Shown here piece after piece: positions 24,714 through 33,320 of a stretch of 49,169 nt of DNA. The stretch is from Rhodospirillum sp. Lineage in GTDB: Bacteria; Pseudomonadota; Alphaproteobacteria; Rhodospirillales; Rhodospirillaceae. Below the pieces are notes generated by a model, which saw only the letters and a program-made list of their open reading frames with translations, was not told where the DNA came from and searched no databases. The stretch lies in the NCBI GenBank assembly GCA_021741145.1, contig JAIOYK010000039.1:1-49169 (forward strand), in the 5' to 3' direction. Every line of letters starts with the position of its first letter. The first letter of the stretch is position 1. Position numbers and translations under genes: made by a program.

Positions 24714-26059
24714 GGCGATTCTTCTTTCTTGTCATCGGTCTTGCCCGGCGGTTTCTCGCCCAGGACCCCCGCATCCGACGATCCGTCATCGGCTGGGAGG
24801 GTGAACAGTCGTCGTATCAAAGCCTCCGCCCCGGTCGGGTCTCCGCCTTCCGCGGCGAAGGCCCGCAGGGCACTGGAGGGTCCATGCAACAGACGCCCCA
24901 CCAACAGGCGGGTGGCCTTTTCGGCGTCGTCCGGCGCCTCCGCCAACGCCCGGGCCCGTTCGGCCTCGAACAGGGCGCGCAGGGCGGAGATGGCCGGGCC
25001 GGCCACCCGACCGCCCCGATCCTTGACGAAGGCGTCCACGGCCCGGGCCACCAGAGCTTCGGCGGCGTGGGCCGCGGCGTCCCGACTGGCCCGCCCCTTC
25101 TCGGCCACGGCCTCCAAATCGACCAGATCGTAGAGAAAGGCCGCGTCCAGCCGTTGGACACCGGGGTCGACATTGGCCGGAACCCCCGTATCCACCACCA
25201 GCACCGGCGTGTTCCGGCGGCGCTTCAAGGCGGCGCGCATGGCCTCCTCGCTCAAGGCCACGGCGCCTCCGCCCAGACCCACGACCACGATATCCGCGGT
25301 CACCAGCAAATTCATCAAATCCCCGTGGTCGGCCACGGAAACCCCCAGACGCGCCGCCACGGCCTCGGCCCGGGGACGGCGGGGAGCGCAGACGATCACA
25401 TGGCCAACGCCCGCGGCACGCAATTGCTCCACCACCAATTCCCCCATCTCCTGGGTGCCCAGGAACAGAAGAGTCACGCCGGACAGGTCGCCATGCAGAT
25501 CCCGGGCGACCCGCGTCGCCGCCGAGGCGATGCTGACCGCCCCCTCGGCGATGGCCGTTTCCGCCCGGGCGGTCTTCGCCGCGCCATAGGCCGCGGCGAG
25601 CAGGGCTTCCAGATCGTCCTTCACCATGCCCGCGTCCCGGGCCAGTCGGTGGGCGGCCTTCACCTGTCCCAGGACATGGGGTTCGCCAATCACCTGGCTG
25701 TCCAGGGAGGCCGCGACCCGAAAGACATGGGCGGGAACCGCCGCCCCCAGGAGGGTCAAATGGGTGCCTTCCAAAGCCCCCGGGGCGAGACCACCCCAGT
25801 CCAGCAGCGTCTCCAGCAGGATCCGGGCAAGGGGCGCGGCCGCGGGTCCATGGGCGCAGAGCTGTACCCGGTCGCAGGTGGACAGGACCAGAGCCTCGGG
25901 CACGCCCCGGTCCTTGAGCCTGGCGAGCAGGGCCGCGGTGCCCGGGTCATCGAGGGCGAAGCGATCGCGCAGACCCATGGGGGTGCACCGGTGGTTGACC
26001 TCCACCAGCGCGTATCCCTCCAGCCCAACGCGTTCCGTTTCCATCGACCCCTCGTCCAT
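24710..26059 (-). CDS. hemA: Glutamyl-tRNA reductase (divergent)
   Basis: 449 residues (or 444 from the internal ATG at 26044). The overall layout is GluTR: an N-terminal catalytic domain with [14 protein letters not shown], the nucleophile cysteine at residue 62 in [10 protein letters not shown], an [16 protein letters not shown] block, an NADPH-binding segment [13 protein letters not shown], and a C-terminal dimerisation domain. Canonical enzymes have STCNR and GAGE, so this copy carries Asn to Asp and GAG to GTQ changes. It would make glutamate-1-semialdehyde, the C5 route to tetrapyrroles. Most alphaproteobacteria use ALA synthase instead, so the gene is notable. It lies 14 bases after hisS and overlaps prfA by 4. 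Confidence 0.85.
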   Translation of the reverse strand: MDEGSMETERVGLEGYALVEVNHRCTPMGLRDRFALDDPGTAALLARLKDRGVPEALVLSTCDRVQLCAHGPAAAPLARILLETLLDWGGLAPGALEGTHLTLLGAAVPAHVFRVAASLDSQVIGEPHVLGQVKAAHRLARDAGMVKDDLEALLAAAYGAAKTARAETAIAEGAVSIASAATRVARDLHGDLSGVTLLFLGTQEMGELVVEQLRAAGVGHVIVCAPRRPRAEAVAARLGVSVADHGDLMNLLVTADIVVVGLGGGAVALSEEAMRAALKRRRNTPVLVVDTGVPANVDPGVQRLDAAFLYDLVDLEAVAEKGRASRDAAAHAAEALVARAVDAFVKDRGGRVAGPAISALRALFEAERARALAEAPDDAEKATRLLVGRLLHGPSSALRAFAAEGGDPTGAEALIRRLFTLPADDGSSDAGVLGEKPPGKTDDKKEESP

Positions 26060-26073
26060 GGCTGGGGATCGCC

Positions 26074-27321
26074 CTAACGGAAGCGGGCCAGGAACGCCTC
26101 CAGCGCCGAAAGGGCGACGGTTTCCTGATCCCCGCTATCCAGGTCGCGGACGCCCACGGTGCCCTGGGCCAATTCGTCGCCGCCAACGATGATCGCCGCC
26201 CGGGCGTTGATCTTGTTGGCCCGCTTCATGCGCTTGCCCATGTTCCCCGAATACCCCAGATCCAGGATAAAACCGGCCCGCCGCAGACGGTCGGCGAGCG
26301 TGATTGTCTCGCTTTCCACATCGGCCCCGGTAGGCACCATGGCGATGGGCCGCGGCGCGGTCACGGTCCCCTCGCCCCGCAGCATGGCCAAACGCTCCAC
26401 GCCCGCGGCCCAACCGATGCCCGGCGTGGGTGGCCCTCCCATCTGCTTGACCAGCCCATCATAGCGACCACCGGCCAGGATCGTCCCCTGGCTCCCCAGG
26501 TCTGTGGTCACGAACTCGAAGGCCGTATGACAATAGTAGTCCAAACCACGCACCAGCTTGGGGTCGTATTCAAAGGCGATCCCCAGATCGGTCAAGCCGC
26601 CGGTCACCCGTTCCAAGAACGCCCGACTGGCGGCGTTCAGGTGGTCGGAGAGCAGAGGGGCGTCGGCGACGACCTCGCGGTCGCCCTCGTCCTTGGAATC
26701 GAGGATGCGCAGGGGGTTGCGTTCCATGCGGTTCAGGCTGTCCTCGGAGAGCCTCTCCTTGTGGCCGGAGAGATAGGCGACCAGGGCCTCCCGATACACC
26801 TGACGGCTCTCCGGATCCCCCAGGCTGTTGAGGTGCAGAATGGAGCGCCCGCCCAGCCCCAGGGCATCGAGGAGCTGATAGCCCAACGAGATCACGTCGA
26901 CGTCGCCAAGGGGACCTTCCACGCCGAGCAGTTCGACCCCGACCTGGTGGAACTGGCGCAGCCGTCCCTTCTGGGGGCGTTCGTGGCGGAACATGGGGCC
27001 GCGGTAGAACAGTTTGACGGGGACGCTCTGGGCGAGACCGCCGGAGATGAAGGCCCGGGCCACGCCCGCGGTGTTCTCCGGACGCAGGGTCAGCCGGTCT
27101 CCGGAGCGGTCCTCGAAGGTGTACATCTCCTTGGTCACGATATCGGAAGTGTCGCCCAAGGTGCGGGCGAAGACCTCGGTGAACTCGAAGATGGGGGTGA
27201 TGATCTCGCCGAACCCAAAGCGTTCGGCGACCTCCCGCGCGATGTCCTCCACCGCGCGGTGGGCGCGGGAGTCATCGGGCAGGTAGTCGTGGGTTCCTCG
27301 AACCGGCTGCAGGGCGGCCAC
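26074..27321 (-). CDS. hisS: Histidyl-tRNA synthetase
   Basis: 415 residues from a GTG at 27321. Class II motif 2 region YRGPMFRHERPQKGRLRQFHQVGVE and the HisRS-specific LVRGLDYYCHTAFEFV are present, as is motif 3 (GIGWAAGVERLAML). The N-terminus VRGTHDYLP is typical, and a C-terminal anticodon-binding domain (from about 325) includes RRAGFILDLGYSGNMGKRMK. It charges tRNA-His in the cytoplasm. It is the first gene of the minus-strand series and is followed closely by hemA. Confidence 0.97.
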   Translation of the reverse strand: MAALQPVRGTHDYLPDDSRAHRAVEDIAREVAERFGFGEIITPIFEFTEVFARTLGDTSDIVTKEMYTFEDRSGDRLTLRPENTAGVARAFISGGLAQSVPVKLFYRGPMFRHERPQKGRLRQFHQVGVELLGVEGPLGDVDVISLGYQLLDALGLGGRSILHLNSLGDPESRQVYREALVAYLSGHKERLSEDSLNRMERNPLRILDSKDEGDREVVADAPLLSDHLNAASRAFLERVTGGLTDLGIAFEYDPKLVRGLDYYCHTAFEFVTTDLGSQGTILAGGRYDGLVKQMGGPPTPGIGWAAGVERLAMLRGEGTVTAPRPIAMVPTGADVESETITLADRLRRAGFILDLGYSGNMGKRMKRANKINARAAIIVGGDELAQGTVGVRDLDSGDQETVALSALEAFLARFR

Positions 27322-27546
27322 TGTCTCTTATCCTTGGATCAAATGGGTCCTTATTGACGGGGAGCGTCCGCTCTCCACCCGTCCATCCCCCCCATGGGGG
27401 CTCCCGCGATACCATTTGACGCCAGTCCTGTCCAGAACAGGGGCGGCTGGACGGAGCAAGCCAATGGGTTAGACTGGGTCGCGGCGGCGATTTTCGCCAC
27501 CCGATACCCGCGTTCTTTCCCCTTCCATCCCAATGGACCAGCGCGC

Positions 27547-28464
27547 ATGCCCCCCCCCTCTCCCCCGGTTCCCCCTTCGCCGATCCTGTTCATCCATTAC
27601 GGCGTTCATCCGAACATGCGGTTTACCCTGGGCGCGGCGCGCACCTTCAACCCAGACAAGCCCGTCTTTCTGATCGGGGACGAGGAGAACGCGGTCTGCG
27701 CCGCCTTGGGCGTCACCCACATCCCGATGGAGAGCATACCCGGGACCGACAGACTGGCGCGTTTCGACGCGGTCTACCAGGGAATCAAGGGGATCGCCCA
27801 CACTCCCCCCAAGCCCCGAGGAGCCGACTATTGGCTGAAATTCGTGTTCCGCCGCTGGTTCCTGATGCATGCCTTCCTGGTGAACCGAAACATCGAGTCC
27901 TTTTGGACCTTCGACACGGATGTCCTCCTGCTCCATGCCCTTGCGCCGCTGGAGGCGGATTTCCGGGGTCGGGTTGATTGCACGGAGCAATGTCACGGGT
28001 CCTGCATGAACGGGTTCGTGGCCTCCCGCTCCGTGGTCGAGGCCTATCTGGATACGATCATCGCCCTGTTCGAGGACGAGGCCTTTCTACAAGAGACCCG
28101 GAACAACCTCCTCGCGCACCCAGGCCACGCCTTCACGGAGATGGGGGCCTATGAAATTTTCCGATCACGGACGGCGCTCCGCACGGTTCACCTGGGCCGG
28201 GCGGAAGCGGACGCGATCTTCGATGATCAATTGATTTCCAGTTCCCCGGCGACGGATCCCTATGAATTGACGGACTTTCCCGGCCGTCCGGGAGTCCGGG
28301 TGCGAAATCCCTATTATATGAAAGACGGGCGGATTTGCCTCAAGCGGCTCGGCGACGGCCGGATGGTGGACTTGCATAGCGTCAATACGGGCGGTCTGCC
28401 CGAGGAAACCATCGAACACCTTTTCCACCATGGGTTGACACGACTGAGATTTAGCCGTCGATAA
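27547..28464 (+). CDS. Glycosyltransferase-like protein
   Basis: About 305 residues. The sequence has a GT-A look: an N-terminal Rossmann-like start ILFIHYGVHPNMRFTLGAA, a nucleotide-sugar region, then FWTFDTDVLLL near residue 115, where D-T-D fits a metal-binding DXD motif. A later block FHDD-like sequence is absent, but GSCMNGFVASRSVV resembles the acceptor-side loop. I infer a glycosyltransferase of unknown donor and acceptor. The frame is open back to 27394, but the ATG at 27547 follows non-protein-like sequence; its ribosome site is poor. The gene is isolated, between hisS and tRNA-Gly. Confidence 0.65.
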   Translation: MPPPSPPVPPSPILFIHYGVHPNMRFTLGAARTFNPDKPVFLIGDEENAVCAALGVTHIPMESIPGTDRLARFDAVYQGIKGIAHTPPKPRGADYWLKFVFRRWFLMHAFLVNRNIESFWTFDTDVLLLHALAPLEADFRGRVDCTEQCHGSCMNGFVASRSVVEAYLDTIIALFEDEAFLQETRNNLLAHPGHAFTEMGAYEIFRSRTALRTVHLGRAEADAIFDDQLISSSPATDPYELTDFPGRPGVRVRNPYYMKDGRICLKRLGDGRMVDLHSVNTGGLPEETIEHLFHHGLTRLRFSRR

Positions 28465-28563
28465 CCAACGACCGGTGAAAGGACATCGCACCGCGATCAA
28501 GCGCTTGCCAAACATCCGGAGCTCGATTATATGCATTGCTCTGGCGCGAAACACCGTCCCTGG

Positions 28564-28637
28564 GCGGGTGTAGTTCAATGGTAGAACATCAGCTTCCCAA
28601 GCTGAATACGGGGGTTCGATTCCCCTCACCCGCTCCA
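28564..28637 (+). tRNA. tRNA-Gly (anticodon CCC)
   Basis: 74 bases including encoded CCA. Acceptor arms GCGGGTG and CACCCGC pair fully. The D loop is TTCAATGGTAGAA, the anticodon arm is CAGC-TTCCCAA-GCTG with anticodon CCC, and the T arm is GGGGG-TTCGATT-CCCCT, with the usual TTC. It reads GGG codons. Confidence 0.97.
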
Positions 28638-28762
28638 CTTTCTTTTCCGGTGACGCGCCAAGGTTTTCGCCACGACTGGAAAACCGAATTTTCCCAAAAT
28701 CCACGTCGCTACCCAGCGTTCCACGGATCATTTCCGCGGGGCCTCCTAAAGCCGTCCACACA

Positions 28763-28796
28763 AAGGCCCGCCTCCCCGTAACGGGACGCAGGCCTT
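28763..28796 (-). terminator. Imperfect hairpin downstream of the XRE regulator gene
   Basis: AAGGCC (28763-28768) and GGCCTT (28791-28796) close an imperfect stem with an inner CCCG-CGGG pairing. Only a short T-run follows on the minus strand, so termination is possible but weak. Confidence 0.4.
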
Positions 28797-28825
28797 CGCG
28801 AGCACCTAGCGGGCGGCACCAAGGG

Positions 28826-29263
28826 TTATCCCCGGGTGCCGGATCGCTCCTCGGCTTCCTCAAGGGAAACGGTTTGGGCGGCCAGGGCGCGCGCCAATTG
28901 GCTGAGAGCCTCCTGGTGGCGCTCGTTCTGAATGAGGGCGAAGTTCCGAGCCAGTTCCAGGCACATCCGTTGACGGGACCCCACGTTCTCCGGAGCATCG
29001 TCGTCCAGCCCCTCGAAGAAATAATTCATCGGAACGTTCAAAACCTGGGCGATCTCATAGAGCCGACCCGCCGAAATCCGGTTTATACCCCGCTCGTATT
29101 TGTGCGCCTGCTGGTAGGTAACACCAATCATATCGGCCATTTGCTGCTGGGACAGACCCAGCATGACCCGCCGCTCCCTGATCCGCTTGCCCACATGGCG
29201 ATCAGCATCGCTGGCTCGATTCGTCCCCTTCGAGGAACGCGCCAACACACTCACATTGTCCAT
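28826..29263 (-). CDS. XRE family transcriptional regulator
   Basis: 145 residues from ATG 29263, which has a GGGGG site 4 bases upstream. The Cro/CI helix-turn-helix occupies about residues 24-78: RIRERRVMLGLSQQQMADMI, then GVTYQQAHKYERGINRIS and LYEIAQVLNVPMNYFFEGL. The YFFEGL ending and following helical tail are typical of a small regulator group present in many copies in alphaproteobacteria. It has no sensor domain. A 14-base palindromic site in the AT-rich DNA upstream (29662-29677) could be an operator. Targets are unknown. Confidence 0.9.
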   Translation of the reverse strand: MDNVSVLARSSKGTNRASDADRHVGKRIRERRVMLGLSQQQMADMIGVTYQQAHKYERGINRISAGRLYEIAQVLNVPMNYFFEGLDDDAPENVGSRQRMCLELARNFALIQNERHQEALSQLARALAAQTVSLEEAEERSGTRG

Positions 29264-29766
29264 CCTACCCCCATTCCCCCAAACATATGGGCAATTCTCT
29301 CCTGCCCCCCTTCTCTCTCCCACCATCCAAGGCTTCCAAGAACAGAGGACCGTCCCCGAGCCTTACCTTGACGAGAGCCTTCTACCGACCGGGGAGGAGG
29401 GCCCATAAAATCAAATTTTTAGAGCCCGCCGAAGCAACCAACCCATGATACGAACGAAGGAATTACGCCGAAACGCCACGCCGGGCAAGCCAAAGTGGTG
29501 GAGCCTGTTAGACTATTGAGACAGAAAGGATTATCGCCAATCAAACGATACCCCGCGATGGATCCAAATGAGCGTTGATCCGCACTTTAGCGAATCGCCT
29601 CGCTGGCTCCACCAAGGAAGCAGGAGCCATCTAGAAAAGACATTTTCGGCCACTCTAATTTATAGTGATTTCACTATTCAGAGAATTCACTTGAGACCCA
29701 AATCAAAAACGCCACTCGCCGGTAACAATAGAGCCTGTTATGAAAATATACTTGAGCGGAACTCTC
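29264..29766. other. AT-rich intergenic region with a palindrome
   Basis: About 500 bases, clearly AT-richer than the neighbours from 29400 to 29770. I see no gene. It contains the inverted repeat ATAGTGA-TT-TCACTAT (29662-29677). AGCCTGTTA occurs twice (near 29505 and 29732). The low GC content suggests promoters or acquired DNA. Confidence 0.5.
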
Positions 29767-30384
29767 TCAGACTTCCAAATCCACCCGGCCAGGATAACCA
29801 TCATGGAAGAGCACCTGGGTCGACCCCTTACCGCCCTCCACCCCCGAGGACCGTCCAACCGCGTCCCGGACAAAGCCGTAAAGATTGGCGGCCACCCGTC
29901 GGGCCAAGGCGGAAAACCCCTGGACAGCGCCCGCGGGCTCATCTCTGGCACCCGTTTGGCCTTGCTCCTCGGGGATCACTTCCTGGGCAATCCGCTGGGC
30001 CTGGAAGGCGGTCCCCTGCCCCTTGCCGCCAAGGCCCCCCCCCTTCTCGGCGCCGTATGCCCCGCCTAGGGACCGCGAATTCGGGAGAGGGACCGCCTTC
30101 TCGCCATCCCCGGAGGCATCGCTCCGGTCCTGGACCACCGGTGTGCGAGACTTGTTCCGGTCGACCAGAGACAAATCGCCCTTCGACGACCCCTGGGACG
30201 TCTGGAAGGGAGCGGCCCCCTCGGTCCCCTCGGTCGATCGTTGGGCGGCGGCGACCCGCGCCGCATCCGGCGATTGAGCTTGGGTGGAGGGCGGGGTGGC
30301 ACTGGATCCGGTCGCGCCAAACCGAGCGGTGCCAGAAGCCAGTACGCCACGAATGGTCGACCCCAATCCCTTGACCTGGAGCAT
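29767..30384 (-). CDS. Hypothetical protein
   Basis: 205 residues, unrecognised. The start ATG at 30384 has a strong GGAGGGG site 5 bases upstream. The middle is Ser/Gly/Ala/Gln-rich and probably disordered; the C-terminal third is more structured (QAQRIAQEVIPEEQ, then FSALARRVAANLYGFVRDAVG). There is no signal peptide or membrane segment. It follows phaR on the same strand, 138 bases downstream, but no functional link can be shown. Competing plus-strand frames in the same DNA are Pro/Arg-rich and unlikely. Confidence 0.6.
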   Translation of the reverse strand: MLQVKGLGSTIRGVLASGTARFGATGSSATPPSTQAQSPDAARVAAAQRSTEGTEGAAPFQTSQGSSKGDLSLVDRNKSRTPVVQDRSDASGDGEKAVPLPNSRSLGGAYGAEKGGGLGGKGQGTAFQAQRIAQEVIPEEQGQTGARDEPAGAVQGFSALARRVAANLYGFVRDAVGRSSGVEGGKGSTQVLFHDGYPGRVDLEV

Positions 30385-30522
30385 ATCGCCCCTCCCCGGA
30401 AAACAAATCGCCGACCGGATCGCGGGCGCACCACCCGCGATCTCGATCCAACGGAGTATATTACCGTTTGGAGAAGGAAAAGGAAACCCAATCAGTCATC
30501 CGAGGACCGAACCTCCGAATGA

Positions 30523-31122
30523 TCACTCATTCCCCTTGGATTCCATCAGTTTGTCCAATTTTCGCTGCATCGCGGAAATTTCATCCTTCAGGGAATCGAC
30601 GTCCTTGGACTCTCCCCGGGACGCGGACTCGGCCTTTTTCATTTGGTCGATTTGGAAGGGATTGAACATGTTCATGGCATTCTCGAAGAAAGCCATGTTC
30701 TGCTTGTTCACTTCGTCGAATTTCTGAAACGGGAACAAGCCATCCAGCGCGCTTTTCATCACGTCGCGCATCTGTTCCTCGTTTCGGGCGAAGGACTGCA
30801 TGGAATATTCCAGGTATTGGGGCACCACACCACCCAAGCTGTCGCCATAAAATCCAATCAGCTGACGGAGGAAACCGATGGGCAGCAAGTTCTGGCCCTT
30901 GTTTTCCTCCTCGACGATGATCTGGGTGAGAACGGACCGGGTGATATCATCCCCCGACTTGGCGTCGAAGACCACGAAGTCCGTATTCTCCTTGACCATT
31001 TGGGCCAAGTGGTCGAGCGTGACATAGCTGCTGGTCGCCGTGTTGTAGAGACGACGGTTGGCGTACTTCTTGATCGTGATCGGCGCGTCGGCGCCTCCGG
31101 ACCTGGTTCCCTTTGACGTCAT
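30523..31122 (-). CDS. phaR: Polyhydroxyalkanoate synthesis repressor PhaR
   Basis: 199 residues. The N-terminal DNA-binding domain starts ITIKKYANRRLYNTATSSYV (PHB_acc_N), followed by LDHLAQMVKENTDFVVFDAK and ITRSVLTQIIVEEE; two PHB_acc motifs (FLRQLIGFYGDSLGGVVPQY and NMAFFENAMNMFNPF) cover the middle. A Lys/Glu-rich coiled tail ends the protein. PhaR senses PHA granules and represses phasin and synthesis genes in the cytoplasm. It is divergent from a PhaE/phasin-like gene and a PhaC-type gene. Three GGAYCATGC motifs lie in the intergenic space and may be its sites. Confidence 0.95.
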   Translation of the reverse strand: MTSKGTRSGGADAPITIKKYANRRLYNTATSSYVTLDHLAQMVKENTDFVVFDAKSGDDITRSVLTQIIVEEENKGQNLLPIGFLRQLIGFYGDSLGGVVPQYLEYSMQSFARNEEQMRDVMKSALDGLFPFQKFDEVNKQNMAFFENAMNMFNPFQIDQMKKAESASRGESKDVDSLKDEISAMQRKLDKLMESKGNE

Positions 31123-31172
31123 GCGGCCTCATCCCTTTCCGCCGGAAATCCACGCCATGCGGATCCCCATTC

Positions 31173-31237
31173 TTGGACCATGCCCGCCGTTCGGGCCCAT
31201 TGCCCTCGGTGGATCATGCACCCCTATTGGACCATGC
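31173..31237. promoter_or_regulatory. Three GGAYCATGC motifs between phaR and the PhaE-like gene
   Basis: GGACCATGC occurs at 31175-31183 and 31229-31237 (both as TTGGACCATGC) and GGATCATGC at 31211-31219. All are in the same orientation between the divergent genes, so they could be operator half-sites, for example for PhaR. The link to PhaR is inferred; published PhaR sites in related bacteria are also TGC/GCA-rich. Confidence 0.4.
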
Positions 31238-31397
31238 ATCGGTTCACGCCCGGACAAGACCGGATCGGACCGCGCTTTGGCCCTTCGCACTGCGAGGATA
31301 GCGCGGGAAGGCCATGGTGAGCCAGGGGAAATAACCAACCGCATTTATGGAATCCAGACCTTGGTTCCGGAAACCTTCACTCCAGGGGAGAAAATGG

Positions 31398-31808
31398 ATG
31401 AGCAACCAGACCGATGGACCAGACGGATCCGGGGGAGAACAGGACGGGCCACCGGACATGGAAGCCTTGGCCAAACGTTACATGGAACTTTGGGGCAAAC
31501 AGGTTTCGTCCATGGCCGCCGACCCCAGCTTCGCCGAGGCCATGTCCAAGACCATGAATTTCATGACCCAGGCGGCCAATTCCGCTGGCATGCCTCCGGG
31601 AGGCCCGCCCGGAATGGCGTCGCGTGGGGGATCACCCAATGACGGAGGAGCGCCGGGGTCCCCGGCCGCTGGCCCTGCACCTGGCCCTTCAGGCGCTGAC
31701 CTGGATGGGATGGCCGAGCGGATTGATACCCTTGACCGGCGGGTTGCCCTCCTCGAGGCCGCCCTCGGCGGCATTCTCGCCCAGTCCGGAAAATCCCGGA
31801 GCGAGTAA
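31398..31808 (+). CDS. PhaE/phasin-like small protein
   Basis: 136 residues from ATG 31398, with AGGGGAG 7 bases upstream. The N-terminal part (MEALAKRYMELWGKQVSSMA, then MSKTMNFMTQAANSAG) resembles PHA granule proteins and the start of PhaE. A Pro/Gly linker (residues about 65-100) leads to a C-terminal coiled coil MAERIDTLDRRVALLEAALG, again as in PhaE or phasin ends. It probably binds or activates the PhaC-type protein encoded next, or coats granules. The downstream gene starts inside it, giving a 170-base overlap in another frame. No enzyme motif is visible. Confidence 0.7.
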   Translation: MSNQTDGPDGSGGEQDGPPDMEALAKRYMELWGKQVSSMAADPSFAEAMSKTMNFMTQAANSAGMPPGGPPGMASRGGSPNDGGAPGSPAAGPAPGPSGADLDGMAERIDTLDRRVALLEAALGGILAQSGKSRSE

Positions 31809-32940
31809 CCCCGATCCCCTTGGGTCCTCAGCCTTTGGACCCGGTATGGACGGAGAACTGGGCGCCGCGCTCAGGGAGGCGATGGGCGAGGCCAATCGGC
31901 CGAACCTGATCGCCGCCCTGGACCGGGAGGCCAGACGCCGCATGGATCGTTTCCTGGCGGGGGTCGAGGCTTACCACGCCCACCCCTACCGCCGGACCCT
32001 GGTGGACCCCCCTCCGGTCTGGCGCGCGGGCACCACACTCCTGCGGGATCATGGGGGCTTTCTCAACGCACCGCCGCTCCTCCTGATCCCCTCCCTGATC
32101 AACCGGGCCCAGGTCCTGGACCTGACGCCGCGCCGCTCCCTCTGCCGCTATCTGGCGGAGCGTGGCCATCGCCCATTTCTCGTGGACTGGGATGTCCCGG
32201 GAGAGGAGGAACGAACCTTCTCCATCGGTGACTACGTCCTTCACCGCCTGGAACCGGCCTTGGACGCCGTCATCGAGCGAACCGGACAGCGGCCCGTCCT
32301 CCTGGGCTACTGCATGGGCGGACTGTTGGCCCTGGCTCTGGCCCGGCGGCGGCGGGAGTGGATCCGCGGTCTGGTCTTGCTGGCGACACCTTGGGATTTC
32401 GTGGCCGGGGACAGCGGCCTGATCGCCCTGTCCCGAGCCATGGCTCCGGCGATCCGGCGCTTTATCGACCGGGGGGAGCCCGTGCCCGCGGATGTGGTGC
32501 AACTGCCCTTCGCCCTGCTCGATCCCCTATCGCTTGCCCGCAAATACGCGCGCTTCGCCCACCTGGACCCCCAAGCGCCCAGGGCCCAGGACTTCATGGC
32601 CGTGGAGGATTGGCTGAACGACGGCGTTCCCTTGGCTGGCCCGGCGGCCCGCGAGGCCCTGGACCGCTGGTATCTGGGCAATGAGCCGGCCAGGGGCACC
32701 TGGGACGTGGGTGGCCAAGCCATTCGGCCAGAGGAGATCGACCTGCCCAGTCTGGTCATAGTCCCGGACCGGGACCGGATCGTCCCCCCCGACTCCGCCC
32801 TCGCCCTGGCCCGGGCCATTCCGCGAGCGCGTCTTCGGATCGTTCCCCTGGGCCATGTCGGCATGGTCACCGGACGGCAGGCCGTCCCCCGGGTCCACCG
32901 CCCCATCCTTCATTGGTTGGACAAACTGCCCCAGGACTAG
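31639..32940 (+). CDS. PHA synthase-like alpha/beta hydrolase (PhaC type)
   Basis: 433 residues from ATG 31639, which has GGGGGA 7 bases upstream; 364 residues if it starts at ATG 31846. The lipase-like box GYCMGG puts the nucleophile cysteine near residue 225, as in PhaC rather than serine hydrolases. The charge-relay Asp is in SLVIVPDRDRIVP and His in PLGHVGMV near the C-terminus. Upstream, LLLIPSLINRAQVLDL matches the conserved PhaC start of the catalytic domain. It may polymerise 3-hydroxyacyl-CoA with the PhaE-like partner, as in class III synthases. I prefer the longer start because GPRPLALHLALQALTWMGWP reads like real protein and is seen in relatives. Depolymerase or thioesterase activity is not excluded. 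Confidence 0.8.
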   Translation: MTEERRGPRPLALHLALQALTWMGWPSGLIPLTGGLPSSRPPSAAFSPSPENPGASNPDPLGSSAFGPGMDGELGAALREAMGEANRPNLIAALDREARRRMDRFLAGVEAYHAHPYRRTLVDPPPVWRAGTTLLRDHGGFLNAPPLLLIPSLINRAQVLDLTPRRSLCRYLAERGHRPFLVDWDVPGEEERTFSIGDYVLHRLEPALDAVIERTGQRPVLLGYCMGGLLALALARRRREWIRGLVLLATPWDFVAGDSGLIALSRAMAPAIRRFIDRGEPVPADVVQLPFALLDPLSLARKYARFAHLDPQAPRAQDFMAVEDWLNDGVPLAGPAAREALDRWYLGNEPARGTWDVGGQAIRPEEIDLPSLVIVPDRDRIVPPDSALALARAIPRARLRIVPLGHVGMVTGRQAVPRVHRPILHWLDKLPQD

Positions 32941-33320
32941 GGACAGCGGCTCAAACAAAGGCTTCGGATCCACGCCCCTCGCCACCCAAGCGTCACAACC
33001 ATTGGAAGATATCCTAAATGTTGAACATTTCCGGTTTTCCGTCAATTGACGGTTTCATACCGCGACCAAATATTACGGAATGGAAAATTCGCCGATATTC
33101 CCCAACCTGGAAGTTTGCGCGTCGTCTCGGGGATGCTTAGAGTACCACCATGAAGAGAGCCTTCCGCCCCCGGGATAACGTCTATCGGGAGGCGGGGATG
33201 GTTTGTCTCACTCCGGCCCACCCGCTCGGACAGTGGGACTCGGGGATCTAAAGCAAGGCGCGGCGCACCGGGAGCCCTCGGAAGCCGCCCGCGTTCACCA
33301 ACGCATGGAGAGAAAACGTC
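32941..33320. other. Intergenic region before phaA with two palindromes
   Basis: About 380 bases without a gene. Two adjacent perfect palindromes, 33016-33030 and 33039-33052, are listed separately. The ribosome site of phaA (GGAGAG) lies at the end, so this should be the promoter region of phaA. Confidence 0.5.
33016..33052. promoter_or_regulatory. Two adjacent palindromes upstream of phaA
   Basis: AAATGTT-G-AACATTT (33016-33030) and CCGTCAATTGACGG (33039-33052) are both perfect and 8 bases apart, in AT-rich DNA about 270 bases before phaA. They look like regulator sites; the binding protein is unknown. Confidence 0.45.

Noticed and set aside
27427-27441. Small hairpin CCTGT-CCAGA-ACAGG before the glycosyltransferase-like gene
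   Set aside because: Five-bp stem with no T-run; common by chance in such GC-rich DNA.
28564-28637. tRNA-Gly as an integration site
   Set aside because: No integrase, no second copy of the tRNA 3' end and no island-like content follow within the window.
31846-32940. Short start for the PhaC-type gene
   Set aside because: Kept as an alternative; I prefer 31639 because of its better ribosome site and protein-like N-terminus.
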